A stretch of DNA of 64,000 nt, from assembly GCA_014526335.1 (NCBI GenBank), contig JACTAT010000035.1:3788344-3852343 (forward strand), written 5' to 3'. The notes beneath the pieces were generated by a model. The model made no database searches and was not told the DNA's origin. It was given only the letters and a program-made list of their open reading frames with translations. Origin of the DNA: Chrysaora quinquecirrha. Its lineage: Eukaryota > Cnidaria > Scyphozoa > Semaeostomeae > Pelagiidae. Shown here one piece after another: positions 37,349 through 50,250 of this stretch. The position numbers and the translations under genes are program-made. Position 1 is the stretch's first letter, and the number at the start of each line of letters is the position of its first letter.

Positions 37349-40157
37349 CTCCGTTTCATTCTATTACAGCATCTATTTTGAAGCTGAAAATGGAGAGAAT
37401 AAAAAGCTTTAGTTCAACTGGAACATGAATTGAACAGGATGGTTAGAGATATAGTTAGGGAACACTGACGGACATCATTGCTTTAAAATGTCACATTGGG
37501 TAAAACAGAGGTGTCAGTATACCAATGGTTTTTGTATGCCTAGTATGTTCTGGTATACCAATGCACTCTCAGAACAGTCAAGTGCAATGCTCCTGCTCAA
37601 AGAAAAATAAGCGCTGTGCACTTCGCTACATTCATTACATACATTATGTCACGCTACGTCCTTATTCGTTCACGAGTTTATAAGATTAAATTTAGGATTT
37701 TCGGCAATCATAAATGACCAATTAAATTTGCCTGTTTAGCGCTGGTTTGTGATAGTCTCCTTGCGCGGGAAATTCTCCCTGGACTAGGGTTTAGCCACTT
37801 GTGCACTAGGGTTTCATTGAGAGCCAGTGACAAGGTTGATAAAGTATCGGTCTACAAAGACAACGGTCGCAGATACTGATAACAGTACTGGTCGTATAAA
37901 TCGCTCCTCGAATATCATACTCTTAGTCAATTCGGCCTTGGTGAACCAAATTACACGCTGAACGTACCAAACGTGCCGTATGCACGTCGAGAAGGCACGT
38001 TGGCACAAACTTTTGATTGCAACACGAACATGTCAGAAAATCCACGCTGGCACGTACTAAGCTTGGCCACGAGGACAAGTTTGACACGTTATGCATCTAA
38101 CGTAGCACATTATAGCATCCTTAATTAAAAAAGAATACTATTCCATTAAATATTCCTATTTTAACTGAAAAGAAGGTTTTTCAGCTTCTGAACAACGCTT
38201 GTACAACATTTCCTCTTAGCTGATGTTTTTTCCCGTGCATTCATAAAGCGTATACGCTTCATAATAGCAGAATTTAATGGAAAGTGAGTTTCTGCTACAG
38301 ATGCCGTGTTCAAGCGAATATACCTTCGTTCTAGAAATTGTGTAGTGTATAAAATATGAACATGAATATTCAAACAAATAGTTCAAAGCCGCTAGATGTA
38401 AATTAAGTAAAGATAGCTAATAATGTGTGAGAGAATAAAGATTGCAGATGAGAATTAAAAACTAGAGAAGATAGTTACTGAAATTATAACTAGGATACTG
38501 AAATTACTAAATAAAAAAGCAGATATACACCAAGAGCCTAGGCCGATAAACAACTAACTCAACTAACAAAAATCTCTTTCCCTTCATTTTACAGACCACA
38601 AGAAAGCCTTTAGAGCATATTCACTATTGCTTCTCTGGAAAGGTTCAGGATTGACGGAATAAAACCGACAATCGGTATTTCCTTCAATCGAAATGGTGAT
38701 CATCGGTAACTTTTTACCGATACTACCACTAAGAACAAAGACAATGTAACTCGATAATACGAAATAATAAGTTCAATATAGGATAAACTTAAAAGTATAA
38801 ATATATAGGAAATTGAAAAAATACCTTGGTTATCTTCGTAATAATTGCAACCTCATAACTGCGTTTTCTAGAAATTTCTTTCATGTATTTACGTCAAACC
38901 AATTCTAAAATATAAAGTATAAATTTGAAGTAAAAACAACACAGTTGAAATCAGGATCATTAAGTTGATTTGAGCTCACATTCTTTAGTAAAAATGTAGT
39001 TGTTTCCATGCACATGCGTTCATATCAGGCCACCCTGCTGAATCGCAGGGCAGCCATGATTATTCATACGCTTCATTCACCAGCTACGCAAGGCTGCCTT
39101 TGGAAACTTGGAGAGCGTAGCACCGATCAAATTCATGTAAAATTAATATTCCAATATAACGAAATTCAATATAATTAGATAGAATTTTAAAAGCAATAAA
39201 GCGAAGAATAATGGTTTAGCTGCTAGCGAAAGTAACTCTTTCCTGTGGCCTTCATAACGAAGGAAAAAAGGTAGTATGCTGTCTAGAAGAACTACAAGGA
39301 CATGAAGAATTGGACCCGCAATGCAGGAGAAGAAAATTGAAGGGAAAGAGCTTTTCAAGACGCTTGATTCCAATATGAATTAATCACTCTCCTTATCAGG
39401 AACCTGCTGTACTTGGAACATCACTTTCATTTAGATTCAAGGGCATATTCAATTGATAAACCTCAAGTGGAACGCGAACGCCTTCAGACGGAACGGAACT
39501 TTCAAGTATTCACGACAGATGTGAATCTTTCGTTGCGTCCGCTGATTTACGGACCACATTTCAAAGCGGTCCTAGTTTGGGGATGGAGCGCTCTTCACTT
39601 GAGCCCTTTTACACTGCGTTAACCAAGTGGATCTGTTCCAAAAAAGGTCACGATAAGCTTTTCGTTTACACGAGTACGCAATCATGCATCAGATCAGATC
39701 CTTTTTGGGAACGGGATCGTATCTTGGGTACGCTAGAAAAGAGGATCGATTTGGATCTGTCCCCGATCCGTTCCCGCGTTTACACAATTAAATCGTACTC
39801 ATGTCGTACCTGAATAGCACAGATATTTTGACTCAATATCTTTTTCTCTTATGTACGCGGGGTGTTAGTGATAACGTGCGATGAAAATTGTATTATTTTA
39901 ATGGCCATTTATAAATCGATTTGTGTCGTCCCGTTTTAGCAAATAAGAACCCATATGGACGTATAACAGCAAAAAACGTTGTCTCCAACTCTTCTCGATA
40001 AAGCTTTTAAGGAGATTTTTCCATTCCGCCACCTAGTTCCAAAAAGACCCAAGCTACGCAGCCATAAAAGACACCCAATATCTTTAGAACATACTATTAA
40101 AATAAACCATTAAACGTTTAACTCTCTTACATATAGAAGTTGCTTATAAAATAATCC
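37349..40157. other. Intergenic stretch between the large secreted gene and the GPCR gene
   Basis: No coding exon is recognised. It should contain the promoter of the large secreted gene and the 3' end of the GPCR gene. The region 39.39-39.83 kb has repeated GATC-rich and GGAACGGGATCG-like phrases that suggest a degraded repeat. Confidence 0.5.
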
Positions 40158-41492
40158 CTACAAACGAAGTATCTTAGTTTTTCTTCTGGTCTGAAAAGAA
40201 GAATTATTGCAGTCTATTTCACCAGGAAGGAGTGATCCGACTGTATTCAAACTTCCAACATCCGTAGTGATGGTTGATCCAGTTAGAGAAGACCTTGGTT
40301 CAGCTGAGGGTTCAATACCATCTTCTATAACAACAGGCATTGCCCATGATACTCTGCTTACTTTACTAGACCTCCGTCTTGTATTGAAGTCATAGCTATC
40401 CAAGGACAGGGATGACTTGCGTCTCTCTTTGTCGGTTGGCACTGGTAAATCAACTGGTTCCACTTGGTTAATACAGGTAAACCATCTTGATTGACTGAGA
40501 AGCAGCCTAACTTCATTTTTCAGGCTTCTTGCTCGGAATACAAACAGTAATGGGTATATAAATGAAGAGACGAAAACAAGCAGGTTCAAACCCATTGTAA
40601 TTGATGATGCACTGTTCAATTTGTTAATGAATGTCAGTACAAGTATCATGATGACGTTTGGTGTCCATGTGATAATGAATACACCTAACACGATCAATGT
40701 CTTTCTGATTGTTTTAGATGCTGATGTCTCTCGGATGATCCTTGCAACTTGCAGTGGGACAATAGCAACTCTGCTCATGCGTCTACCAAATGTTGCATGC
40801 TTTTTGGCAACTTTAACTATACTAAAATAGCAAAACAACTGCAATGTCAATGGTATGAGGTAACCAATAATAGCAAAGTATAGCCCAAAGTTATTTGCAT
40901 TTGTCCAGTTTACAGTGCACACCATATAGTGGGGATTGTATTCATAAAGGCCCCAACCAAACAGAGGCATTAACCCTGAGATGATACTGACGAACCAGAT
41001 GAAGAATATAATAACATTGACTTTAAAACTGGTCATATTAATAGGATACGTCAGTGGATTGACTATGAAATGGTATCTATCAAATGCAATACTACCTAAT
41101 GCTAGCAATGCAGCAATAGGTAGACTGACTGATATAATACCAATAAACTGGCATAGCATATCACCAAAGACCCATTCTTCGCTAACCAAGCTTGTTAATG
41201 TCACTGGCATCAGTAATAATGATTGTCCAAAGCTTGTGATGATATAGTTGAAAAGAAACTTGTTAGATGGATTGATCAGTAGTTCACGATTCTTTAGAAA
41301 TAAAACAAAACATATGGCATTCACTACCAGACTTGCAACCATTATTCCGCATAATATGACTGAGTAAGTAATTAGGAGAGGTGAAGGTATTCTTTGATCA
41401 GTGACATCAAAGGACGATGTGGTATTATTTGCTGCCAAATGGGCCATCTTTCTTCTAAGGTTGATATCGGAGCTTCTTGCAACAGCAGACAA
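40158..41492 (-). CDS. Class A (rhodopsin-like) G-protein-coupled receptor, intronless, 444 aa, orphan
   Basis: One uninterrupted ORF with seven hydrophobic segments between about residues 40 and 318 and a long Ser/Arg-rich cytoplasmic tail. Seen motifs: N-terminal glycosylation site NNTT (22-25); TM1 Asn in LVVNAIC (58); a disulfide pair formed by Cys114 at the top of TM3 and Cys192 in loop 2; intact DRY (138-140); TWTP in TM6 (275-278), in place of CWxP. Two class A features are altered: TM2 reads NYIITSFGQSLL without the usual Asp, and the TM7 NPxxY site reads SSFIY (309-313). There is no retinal-binding Lys in the expected TM7 place, so it is not an opsin. Ligand and G-protein are unknown. 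A second ATG lies at codon 16. Single-exon receptors are common in invertebrate receptor expansions. Confidence 0.92.
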   Translation of the reverse strand: MSAVARSSDINLRRKMAHLAANNTTSSFDVTDQRIPSPLLITYSVILCGIMVASLVVNAICFVLFLKNRELLINPSNKFLFNYIITSFGQSLLLMPVTLTSLVSEEWVFGDMLCQFIGIISVSLPIAALLALGSIAFDRYHFIVNPLTYPINMTSFKVNVIIFFIWFVSIISGLMPLFGWGLYEYNPHYMVCTVNWTNANNFGLYFAIIGYLIPLTLQLFCYFSIVKVAKKHATFGRRMSRVAIVPLQVARIIRETSASKTIRKTLIVLGVFIITWTPNVIMILVLTFINKLNSASSITMGLNLLVFVSSFIYPLLFVFRARSLKNEVRLLLSQSRWFTCINQVEPVDLPVPTDKERRKSSLSLDSYDFNTRRRSSKVSRVSWAMPVVIEDGIEPSAEPRSSLTGSTITTDVGSLNTVGSLLPGEIDCNNSSFQTRRKTKILRL

Positions 41493-43046
41493 AGTCCTTT
41501 ATGATAGGAAAACTTGAAACTGTTCGATGCTTATAGGTTACACTTCAAACCAAACAAACAGCAGACGTCTAAGAAACAGGACAACCTCTGCCTTTGCTTT
41601 TCGTTTAACGTGATGAATCCAAAGTACTCGTTATTCGTCAGAGCACACCATGACAGCGGAAACAAGATACTACACATCTATTCTACGGTTTTACTGTGAC
41701 AATACTCGCGTGTGGTCCACGAATCTTCCATGAATTTCGCACATCGTATCGGCAAAAATCTTGCACTTCCTGAAGATAACCAAAAATCAATTGAAAAATC
41801 AGATCTTTGTTGTATCCTTGTTGATAACAGAATAATTCTCTGTTTCAGAAGGTTCACAAACAGCCAATAAACAAATCCGTCGGTGTTTCTCTAGCTTTTG
41901 TTTGCTATCTAAAGTTCGAAACTTCGGCTCAACAGAAGATGAATATAGCATTTATCTATTTCATTTGTATGCTTATTGATGGTTCTCTTCTGATATTATA
42001 TTGTAGGTGATGATGATACAAAGTCTTGAATATAACCGTTCAGCATGTGCTAGTTGAAACAGCATCTGTTTGAAATATTTCGCACGTAATCAAATACTTT
42101 GGCACTGTCTGTGAATCTTGACTATCATCAGCAAAAAAGCACGTCTTTTCCTTACATGTGTTCTTTACTGAAGAATTTCGATTGATTGAAGATGTAATTC
42201 TGCTTCTAAACATGAAGATTTTGAAGAGAAACCGAATCCGAACAAGCACACAGACACATCTTTCAAAATGGCTAGCAACGGAACTGTTGCACGATCTCAG
42301 CCAGTACTTCCGCCTTAAAACACTACTCAGGTTTCTTACTTCCGCTTGGTTTCATGCTGTTTCTCAACTTGCGGCAAGGGCACAGAACAAGGACAAGGAG
42401 GAGGGTGGGGTACAAGGGTACAAATTCCATTGTTCTTCCACGAAAAAACCATTGAGTTAACTAGGAATGCAGTACTGAGATAGGCTAAAACTATATATAG
42501 GACTAAGGTGACTCCTCTGGAATTCCAGCAACTGAAAGATTTTCATTTTAGTTTTGGCATCTTTTCGTCCCTGTTTCTTGTTTCGTTCGCGTCATTTTGC
42601 TCTGACTCTTCGATTATTCGCTCGCAAAGAATTTAAAAACAAAGAATCGAAACAATGGGGGAAATACTGTACTTTTAAAAACAAACAAGGAGTTCTGAAG
42701 TTTTCCCAGCATACCTTGCAGTTTATCTTGACCACAGAGATCTTGACCAATGACCAATGACCAATGACTATCAACGATGGTTGTGGATGAATATGAGGCT
42801 CAATCTTTTCAGTACGAGGTAGAAACATGTTTGTTCAATTAAATTGCTCATGCTCCAGATTGATCTGCAACATAAAGTAAAACATTCGTAATGCATTGAA
42901 TATGTATTGTATGAATTTTATACACAACACATTTTAATACAAATTTTTGAATACAGTAGCCTGAAAGTTGGTACGGAAAAAGAAATGTATGTACCACATA
43001 TAACTAGAATTGTTATCTCAAAGTATGACCGGGAGACCATCAGAAA

Positions 43047-43226
43047 CAGTGGCGTAGCCGGACATGGAGGGGAAAATGGGCGTGGTCAAAGAACATTAGG
43101 GCGTGATTTTAAGATAAAACAACCAAGCAACCATATGTCGAACCCAACGACATTTTTATATCATTGGTAGCCTACATATATAAAAAAAACTAGCTTAGCG
43201 GTGACCCCCCCTTGGATATGCCACTG
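43047..43226. mobile_element. Degraded hAT-like element
   Basis: It starts CAGTGGCGTAGCC and ends GGATATGCCACTG, resembling the 25.06-kb element's termini. The flanking octamers (ATCAGAAA and CCAAAAAC) do not match, so the insertion is old or the ends are misjudged. Confidence 0.45.
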
Positions 43227-43765
43227 CCAAAAACGGGGATCACGTTAAAAATAAAGCGTAGCGTATGATACCAAACACTCATCTCAGCTTGGTTGCAATT
43301 GGCCATATTGATCATAGCAATCACAAACTGAAACTGACACTTCAGATAAGGGCTGATCAAATGATTATAGCCAAATAGAAGTAAAGTGGGTGTAGTCAAA
43401 TCTAACACCCCGTTTCTCGTAGGCCCTTCCACCTTTGCAGAATTGATTCAGATGTTCACGTCTACGCATATACTCTACTACATACTATCACTATTTTATA
43501 CTAGACTAAACTATACCCTTCTACACAATACAGCATAAACAGACAAATAATACACCCAATTTCGGCTGTTCAGTTTCTTGGGGTGTGGGGTCCAAGCAGT
43601 CTAGCAATATCACTAGACAGTAACAATAGCTTCATTTGTTTTTATAAAATAAGTCATTTACGCTTCAAGATACAAAAATTGCGATGATTTCAACTGGTAC
43701 TGTTAATTATTTTGCAATGAAAAATTCAGCCTGCAGTCTCTTATGTTTTAAGTTGGTTTCTTATA

Positions 43766-44005
43766 TACTTTTTTTATTAAGCAACTGGCCAATAAGCAAC
43801 TGGGGCTGAAGTTTTGCTAAACATTTTGGTTAAGACAGCTTTACTACTTAAAAGTACATCGTTGAAAACTTATCAATTACATTGAAAAGCAAGAAAAGAA
43901 CGAAAACAAGAGTTTTTAGGAGGTACCAGTCATTCTGCGAAATACTAGATATTTTAAGCAACTTTGAGGGCTGGATAAAAGTCCAATTGCTTATTTAAAA
44001 AAGTA
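43766..44005. mobile_element. Tc1/mariner-type MITE, shortened copy
   Basis: It has TA-flanked ends, TACTTTTTTTATTAAGCAAC on the left and its complement on the right. The interior phrases AAGCAACTTTGAGGGCTGGA and GGGGCTGAAG are shared with copies at 50.5 and 58.7 kb. It is about 140 bp shorter than they are. Confidence 0.75.
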
Positions 44006-44906
44006 TATGCAGGTTTTTGCTGTGCACTACTACTAAGGCAACTAGAATCATCTAGAATCGGCGAAAGCAAAATATCAAGAAACAAAACAGCACAGGGCCA
44101 ACGAGGATCCAAATAAAGATTGAATGTTTAGCTAGTGAACATGGAAAGGTTTATAAAATTTAGAAGGCCAACCGCTAAACACAAGCGCCGTACATCAAAT
44201 ATTTACAACGAAGCAATATCTTATGTACATCGGCACGAGACCTATCACACGGCAAGTAATTCAAAAGGATTAGGCCCAATATTCCAAGATTTACATTGAC
44301 CAATATTTGATTATGAACAGCGCTACCGCTAAATACGGGTCGAAGAAGCGTAGTATCGTTAATAAATTGATGGAATTTGACTCTTTGGTTTTAGCAAACG
44401 GGAATTTTTCTGCAATTACTTGCTGAAATTCTCTGTTCATGTTTATGTGTCCCAGTGTTTACGTAGAGAGAAGGCCATCCAACAAACAATGACCAGCAAA
44501 CATTACTGTAGAGGCTACGCTGCTCTATGATGACATGGCAGTGATGCATTGCGACAATGGCATTCCCATATAAACAAAATGGAAAAGAGGAATGTCATGT
44601 CATACGAAAATGCAAAGAGCTGAACTATCCTAGGGCAAGAAAAACAGTGGTCCATTCAGTTTGTGGTCATTTAGACCCCTTGAAAAAAGGCTACGATGGC
44701 TTGGAGGATAAACTTCAAAATCTATCAATCCTATAAATGAGTGACAAGCAGGGTTCACAAAATCTGTACAGAATCTAACTGAAATGTGTCTTTTTAAGAC
44801 ATAACTCTCTAATAACAATGATCACTAGCTGCAAAAGCATATTTATTGCTCCGCAGAACTAATAGACTGCTAACGAAATGAAAGAGCCTTAGAGCCAGGA
44901 GAAACT

Positions 44907-44910
44907 GGCC

Positions 44911-44951
<41 letters not shown>
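44907..44951. repeat. ACA/CAA microsatellite
   Basis: An almost pure run of AAC units. Confidence 0.95.
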
Positions 44952-46928
44952 AAATAAGAGCGAAAGAGAGGGCCACTTGGCAATATTTCGGACCCAGAGA
45001 CCTGAGAGGAAAGGGCCTCAAGGTATTACCAAAAACTTGACCTGAGAAGAGTGCAAGTGCCGAAGTTTGCACATGACATTGTAAAGTAACGAAATGGTGG
45101 GAAACAGCCAAAAAAGAGAAAAGAGTTAGTAAACAAGGACGTAGGGCAGAGGTCACATACTGTTACATGAAATCGCAGTACATAAATTTAAGATAAGGTA
45201 GGAGGATTGTTTTTACAGATAAACAGCTTGGTGATATTTTATTTTATCTAATGAACAATCAGAGCAGTACCAGTTCACTCTTGCTTGTGTTATTTGTCAC
45301 ATAACATTTTGATGCTTTCCCGCTATCAGCAATTTCCGTTAGTGTTAAGGTGTAATGGAGCCTCTAATCAAGAAAGATTAACAAGTAGTCAGCACCTTCA
45401 AAATATAGATCCCTTCAAAGGTGCAGAGAAAGATCAAATAAGAATGACGCAACATACGCCAGTGTCCGCGAGATACAAAAGATCAAGACGATATTCGCGG
45501 GTTTTTTATCGGATACTTTGGTGGTTATCCGTGCTAAAGCGAAATAAATCCATTAAGAACGACAGATAACTTCATGACTTCTTCTATGCGTTTTTGTTCT
45601 CCATGCACAAGCTTATATAAAATATCCTCGAAATTCAAAAAGCAACCAACCAGTAACAACAAAAGTTCCACCGCTCTTCTGAAAAGAGTAACTTCTCTTC
45701 AACTATCAAAAACCCCGTCCACTTCCATAAGAACTTACATACCATGTGCGTTCCCGAAATCTCTGGGTATGATGACAACTTATTTGATAATCAGAGAAAA
45801 GGGGTCATATGTCACAGAATTGTCAGAGAAACGGGGGTATGATTGTACTTCCTTTGTCAGAGATAAGGGGTCGAGATTATTTTGGGAACTCACATGGTAT
45901 ATATAAGGTCTCATAGAGTGGACCCGCCGGAAAGGAACATAGGGACACGCGAAATGTATCCAGGGAACAAGGGGACATGACCAAAATAAAAAATAAGAAA
46001 GGGAATATCGGGAAACAGGGATCATGTCCGCTTGACTACACGCATTTTCATCAATTTATTGTTAGGGAGATGAGAAGCAGTAAGTCCGAGAAAGTATTAG
46101 TACCCCCGTTTTCGCGGTTAAAGCGCAGGCGTACTAGCTATTTGCGGTCAAAACTTGTAAGCCGGGTGTCAGTTATTTTGTTGGCAAACGAGGTGGTCAA
46201 CAAAAAAAATGGAGGGAAATTTTTTGTCCAACCTCAGCTTTGAAGGCGCAAACATTGTTGTTTTTATGTTTCTAAGCTGTTTATTTTGAAATAGGCCTAA
46301 TCAATAGTTCAAGATATGCTTGCGAAATAAATTATTGAATTGAAATGAATGCGAATTATTGATGTGAAATGACATTGAAAGGTTGAAAGAAGAAAACAAG
46401 AGAGTGACGGACCAGATGGCCTAAGGTACCCTACCTGCTATTGTTAAGCTGATTACCCTACTTGATGTAAATGCTATCGAACGCACATTAACGCACTGAG
46501 ATGAATGTATTATGTATTATTAGACACTGAGATTGTATGGTCGAAAATGGTGTTCAAAACACAAACACAATAAACTGACTGTGCCAGTGGAAGAACTCTA
46601 TTTCATTTGAGGCTTTTGGAATCTGTCCATTTCAAAACCAAAAAAGCTGGTTTTCTGCAGAAAGACTTTCTTCTCTTGGATTCTTCAACTAATTCTTTCT
46701 GACGGCTGCTTTCATTCTACATCTTCATATAAACTCTGCTATAGTTACTTGTTTCAGTCAGCTCTATCTGATTACTGAATTCAGGATTGTCAGATAAAAA
46801 AGCTTTTTTTAAGTATGCCCAAATATGTCTCTGCTTTTCTGTGCAATCCTGCAGTTTTGTTCCACTAAAAGAATATCTACTTTAGGTATAGAACTGTTCT
46901 TAGTCTGAACTCTACCCATCGGACTTTC

Positions 46929-48460
46929 CTAGCATGGGCAACCCTTAATGGAAACAAAGTTCCAGCTAGTAGAGCTCCTAGGGTCACTTTCCACCTGCTT
47001 TTTCAGCAGCTGATTGTAACGAGAAAAATACTGAGCCAAGCATTTGGCAGCAAAATAACCTAGCATTTCTACTGAGGAGGGCTTTCTATTATGACCAAAG
47101 GCTCTGAGAAGCAAATTAAGACTGTTGTCATTTTGCAATAGAATGCTGGGCTGTCTTGTCGATTCAGATGTTATTTTGAATTGACTGGAACTGATGTCAG
47201 ATTGAAAATTTCTGCCTTGTGAACAATACATATCAATAGCTTTAAAAGATTCAAAAAAAGTTTTCCGTTTAATTTTCTGTCTATAAAGAAGTGGTTCAAC
47301 AATAACCATTGCCAGGCACAATCATCTATAAGATACAATATCACCTTTTCATTAAATGCTTTGCATGCAAGAGAAAGGGACTTAATGTCACTGAAACTTA
47401 GAAAACTTAACACTCTGTTTTAAACTTTTCTGTCTGCAGAGAGCAGAAAACTTGTCATGCTATTATCATGGTCATTGGAAGAAGAATCACAACTTATAGA
47501 ATTAATCTGAAAACTGAGTTCCCTCTTGTATACTGTCAACTGATCTCTGTAATTATCAAGAGATTGTTTAAGTTTACAATTATAATGATACCAGTTTGTC
47601 CAATGCTGACTACAAATATTGGCTTTAGAGCAGTCACCAATGTTTTCTAGTCTAAAATATGTTATCATGAGCATTGTACTTTCCCAATCCCATGAATTAT
47701 GTCCACCACCTCTTATTTTCTTCTTAGCAAAGATTTCAGTTTAATATTAGCAAAACGGTTGGGAATAATGCATTTACTTTCTGCCTGCTTCTCAACAATG
47801 GTTGATGTGCATTTACTGATATTTTCAATATGCAAGTCAGTCTCGTCATAAAATTGTGCATTGTCTGAGCTGTTTCCTGTTTTATGAAAAAGGGGAGAAA
47901 CTCCAGGAGAAGGAAAGAGCACATTACCTGGCTTTGCAGAGACTGGAGTTGAAGCTTTACTCATTTTTAGAACAGCACCTTTAGGAAGATTTAAAAGAAC
48001 AGAAGAAGAGGAAGATTCGCAATACTCACTGTGGTTAAAACTCTTGTATACTGTATTCGATGAGGAAAATACATGTCATGCTCCGTACATTCCTTATAGA
48101 GTCATCAGTCATAAATCATTTTGGATAGACAAGGAGTTGCTGAAACATGAATTTCCTGGTCTTTTTAGCACGGGATTTCTCGCAGTTTTAGATCCTAATA
48201 TTTCACAAAGAAAGGCTATAGGTCTTCTTGGACAAGCCACCACACCAAAATATGGCTGACGGCAAAGCTCCTCGCGGTTCGCATTCTTTCCAACAAACCG
48301 TTAGGCCTATACATTAAAGCACACAGGTATTATCAGTTCAGAAACTCATTACTCACGTAGTACTATTCGGTCCTTCCATTAGAGCTAAACCATTCTTTGG
48401 GGATGAAAGCCAGCAGAGTGATTCCCTGAAACTTTTCTTCGGCGCCAAGATCGTTTCCAT
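46929..48460 (-). CDS. F-box-like protein, two exons, with homopolymer frameshifts and one in-frame stop
   Basis: Exon 1 is 48357-48460 (ATG at 48460; METILAPKKSFRESLCWLSS) and ends at an AC|GTGAGT donor in phase 2. Exon 2 starts at 48028 after CACAG and runs to a TAG at 46929. The middle reads VLSFLSFSDIKSLSLACKAF then AWQWLLLNHFF, which fits an F-box, the motif that binds Skp1 in SCF ubiquitin ligases. Two one-base shortages, at A4 (47716-47719) and the seven-base run (47253-47259), break the frame. Restoring both gives exactly 402 codons. A TAA at 47420-47422, just before the F-box, remains in frame; compensating errors in the adjacent T and A runs would turn it into TTA. The N-terminal Ser-rich part and C-terminal half match nothing I know. 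Either a real gene with sequence errors or a young pseudogene; the former is favoured. Confidence 0.55.
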
Positions 48461-48894
48461 TGACAGGGCCTAAAAAATAAAAGAACTCTTACTTCAGGCT
48501 TTTCTCCTTTAAAAATCTTACTCTGTTACAAATATGTAGCCAGTGAAATACATTGCTGAACAAGCAAATGGCTCGGGGAATACTAAAAACTACAGGAAGA
48601 GTCGTGCAGTGCTAAAACTGCAAAAGTCGAAAAGCAAACACTAGATGAGGAAATAAAACTTTTAAGAAGTTCAAATAAATCTTAAATTAATTGGTTTGGC
48701 TTTACAAACGTATTTTAAGCAAATAGCTAAATGGAGAGGCTTACATTAATTCTTTTACAGTTCGCGACTTCTTCGTGATATGAAGAACAGTATTACATTT
48801 CAAATGAGAAATAAAACATAGGGGCCCTATGGGCATGTTCGAAGAACGACTCTGGTTGAATATAGCTATTTCGGTCAAATGATGAAAGATGTTC

Positions 48895-49345
48895 ATCGGT
48901 ATGCACAACGATGACGATAATGATTATGATGATAATGGTGGTGGTTATGATGATGATGTTGATGAACACGATGATCATGATGCTGGTTGGTAGGGGTGAT
49001 TGTGGTTGTATGGTGGGTATGGTGGTGGTGATAGAGGTGGTTGTGGTGCTGAAGGGGTGATTGTGGTGGTTGTGATAGGGGTGATCGTGGTGATGGTTGT
49101 AGGGGTAGTTGTGGTGGTGGTGATAAGGGTGGTCGAGGTGATGGTTGTAGGGGTGGTTCCGGTGGTGGTGATAGGGGTGGTCGAGGTGATGGTTGTAGGG
49201 CTGGTTGTGGTGGTGGTAGCGTTCCTTTAGATGTTGCACACCGTCAATGGTGGTGATAGTAATCATGATGATGATGATGATGATGATTATCATTATTATT
49301 ATTATTATGACGATTTTCATCGTGAGGATAATAATAATGATGATT
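48895..49345. repeat. Trinucleotide array with an embedded G/T-rich minisatellite
   Basis: ATG/GAT units flank a block at about 49000-49225 in which a unit of about 48 bases (GGTGATGGTTGTAGGGG...GGTCGA) is repeated imperfectly. The His-rich minus-strand ORF (HHHRNHPYNHHLDHPY) is its translation, not a gene. Confidence 0.85.
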
Positions 49346-49639
49346 TGTTTTGAAAACTGTTTTGAAATTGCCGCTCTTTGGCAAAACTCTTTGTTAAATG
49401 TTGAGAATGCCTGAAATCTCATTTACCAAAGCAAGGTGGCAATTTTCCAGTTCCATTTAGTAAACAAGGATGAGTCAGTTGTCACATGACCCCAGATTGA
49501 CAAAAGTGCTTGCAGGCCGAATTGTGAACAACTAACCGCAAATTGCGCATAAATGGCCGAGACAATGGCCCTAATGGCATTCTTGACAATGGCCCTATTG
49601 TTACACGTTTTCCATTGTTCAAGCGTTGGTTAGTTGGTG

Positions 49640-49668
49640 AGTGTGTGAGTGTGTGAGTGTGTGAGTGA
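49640..49668. repeat. GTGTGAGT octamer tandem repeat
   Basis: About three and a half direct copies of GTGTGAGT. Confidence 0.85.
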
Positions 49669-49739
49669 CATCCACCCCACACCAATGTGTTCGAAGTTCT
49701 TCGAACACAAAAAGGTGCAGAGTTATAGCAGCTGACATA

Positions 49740-50250
49740 GTGGATAATGGGTATGTTGATGATTATGATGATTATGATGTTGATGGTGATCGTTGTTTTG
49801 TGATCACGCCGATTATGACGATAAGGTGATGACGGTGGTATTTACGGTGATGAGGAAGATGATGATGATGACGACGATGTAGAAGGTAATGGTGGTGATG
49901 ACGATGATGATGATGATGGTGGTTCGTCGGTGTTCGAGATCACCATAGTAATGGTGACTTGAAGATTAGATGTTAATCATGAAGAAGAAGATGATGATGA
50001 AGAACATGGTGATGATGATGATGATGATTGTGACGATGATGATGATGATAATAATGATGATTATAATGATCATGATTTGGGTGATGAGGCTGTTGATGAA
50101 GATGGCAACGAGGAATATAATGATGAAAATGATAATGAAGATCATGATCATGATCATGGTCATGATGACAAGAATCATGGATGATGATCATGATGAATGA
50201 TTTTGATGATGATGAAGATTACCAGAATTACGATGACGATCATAAGCATG
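49740..50250. repeat. GAT/ATG trinucleotide repeat array
   Basis: Irregular GAT, GAA and AAT units over about 500 bases. ORFs on both strands (Met/Ile-rich or His-rich) follow from it. Confidence 0.9.

Larger units (their letters stand above)
41493..46928. other. Intergenic stretch between GPCR and F-box-like genes
   Basis: No coding exon is recognised. It contains the GPCR 5' side, a degraded hAT-like element (43047-43226), a Tc1-type MITE (43766-44005), an ACA microsatellite (44907-44951) and repeat phrases near 45.73-46.02 kb (GGGAATATCGGGAAACAGGG) that recur near 51.34 kb. Confidence 0.5.

Noticed and set aside
48793..49422. 209-codon His-rich ORF
   Set aside because: Translation of the trinucleotide and minisatellite array; no start context, domain or splice support.
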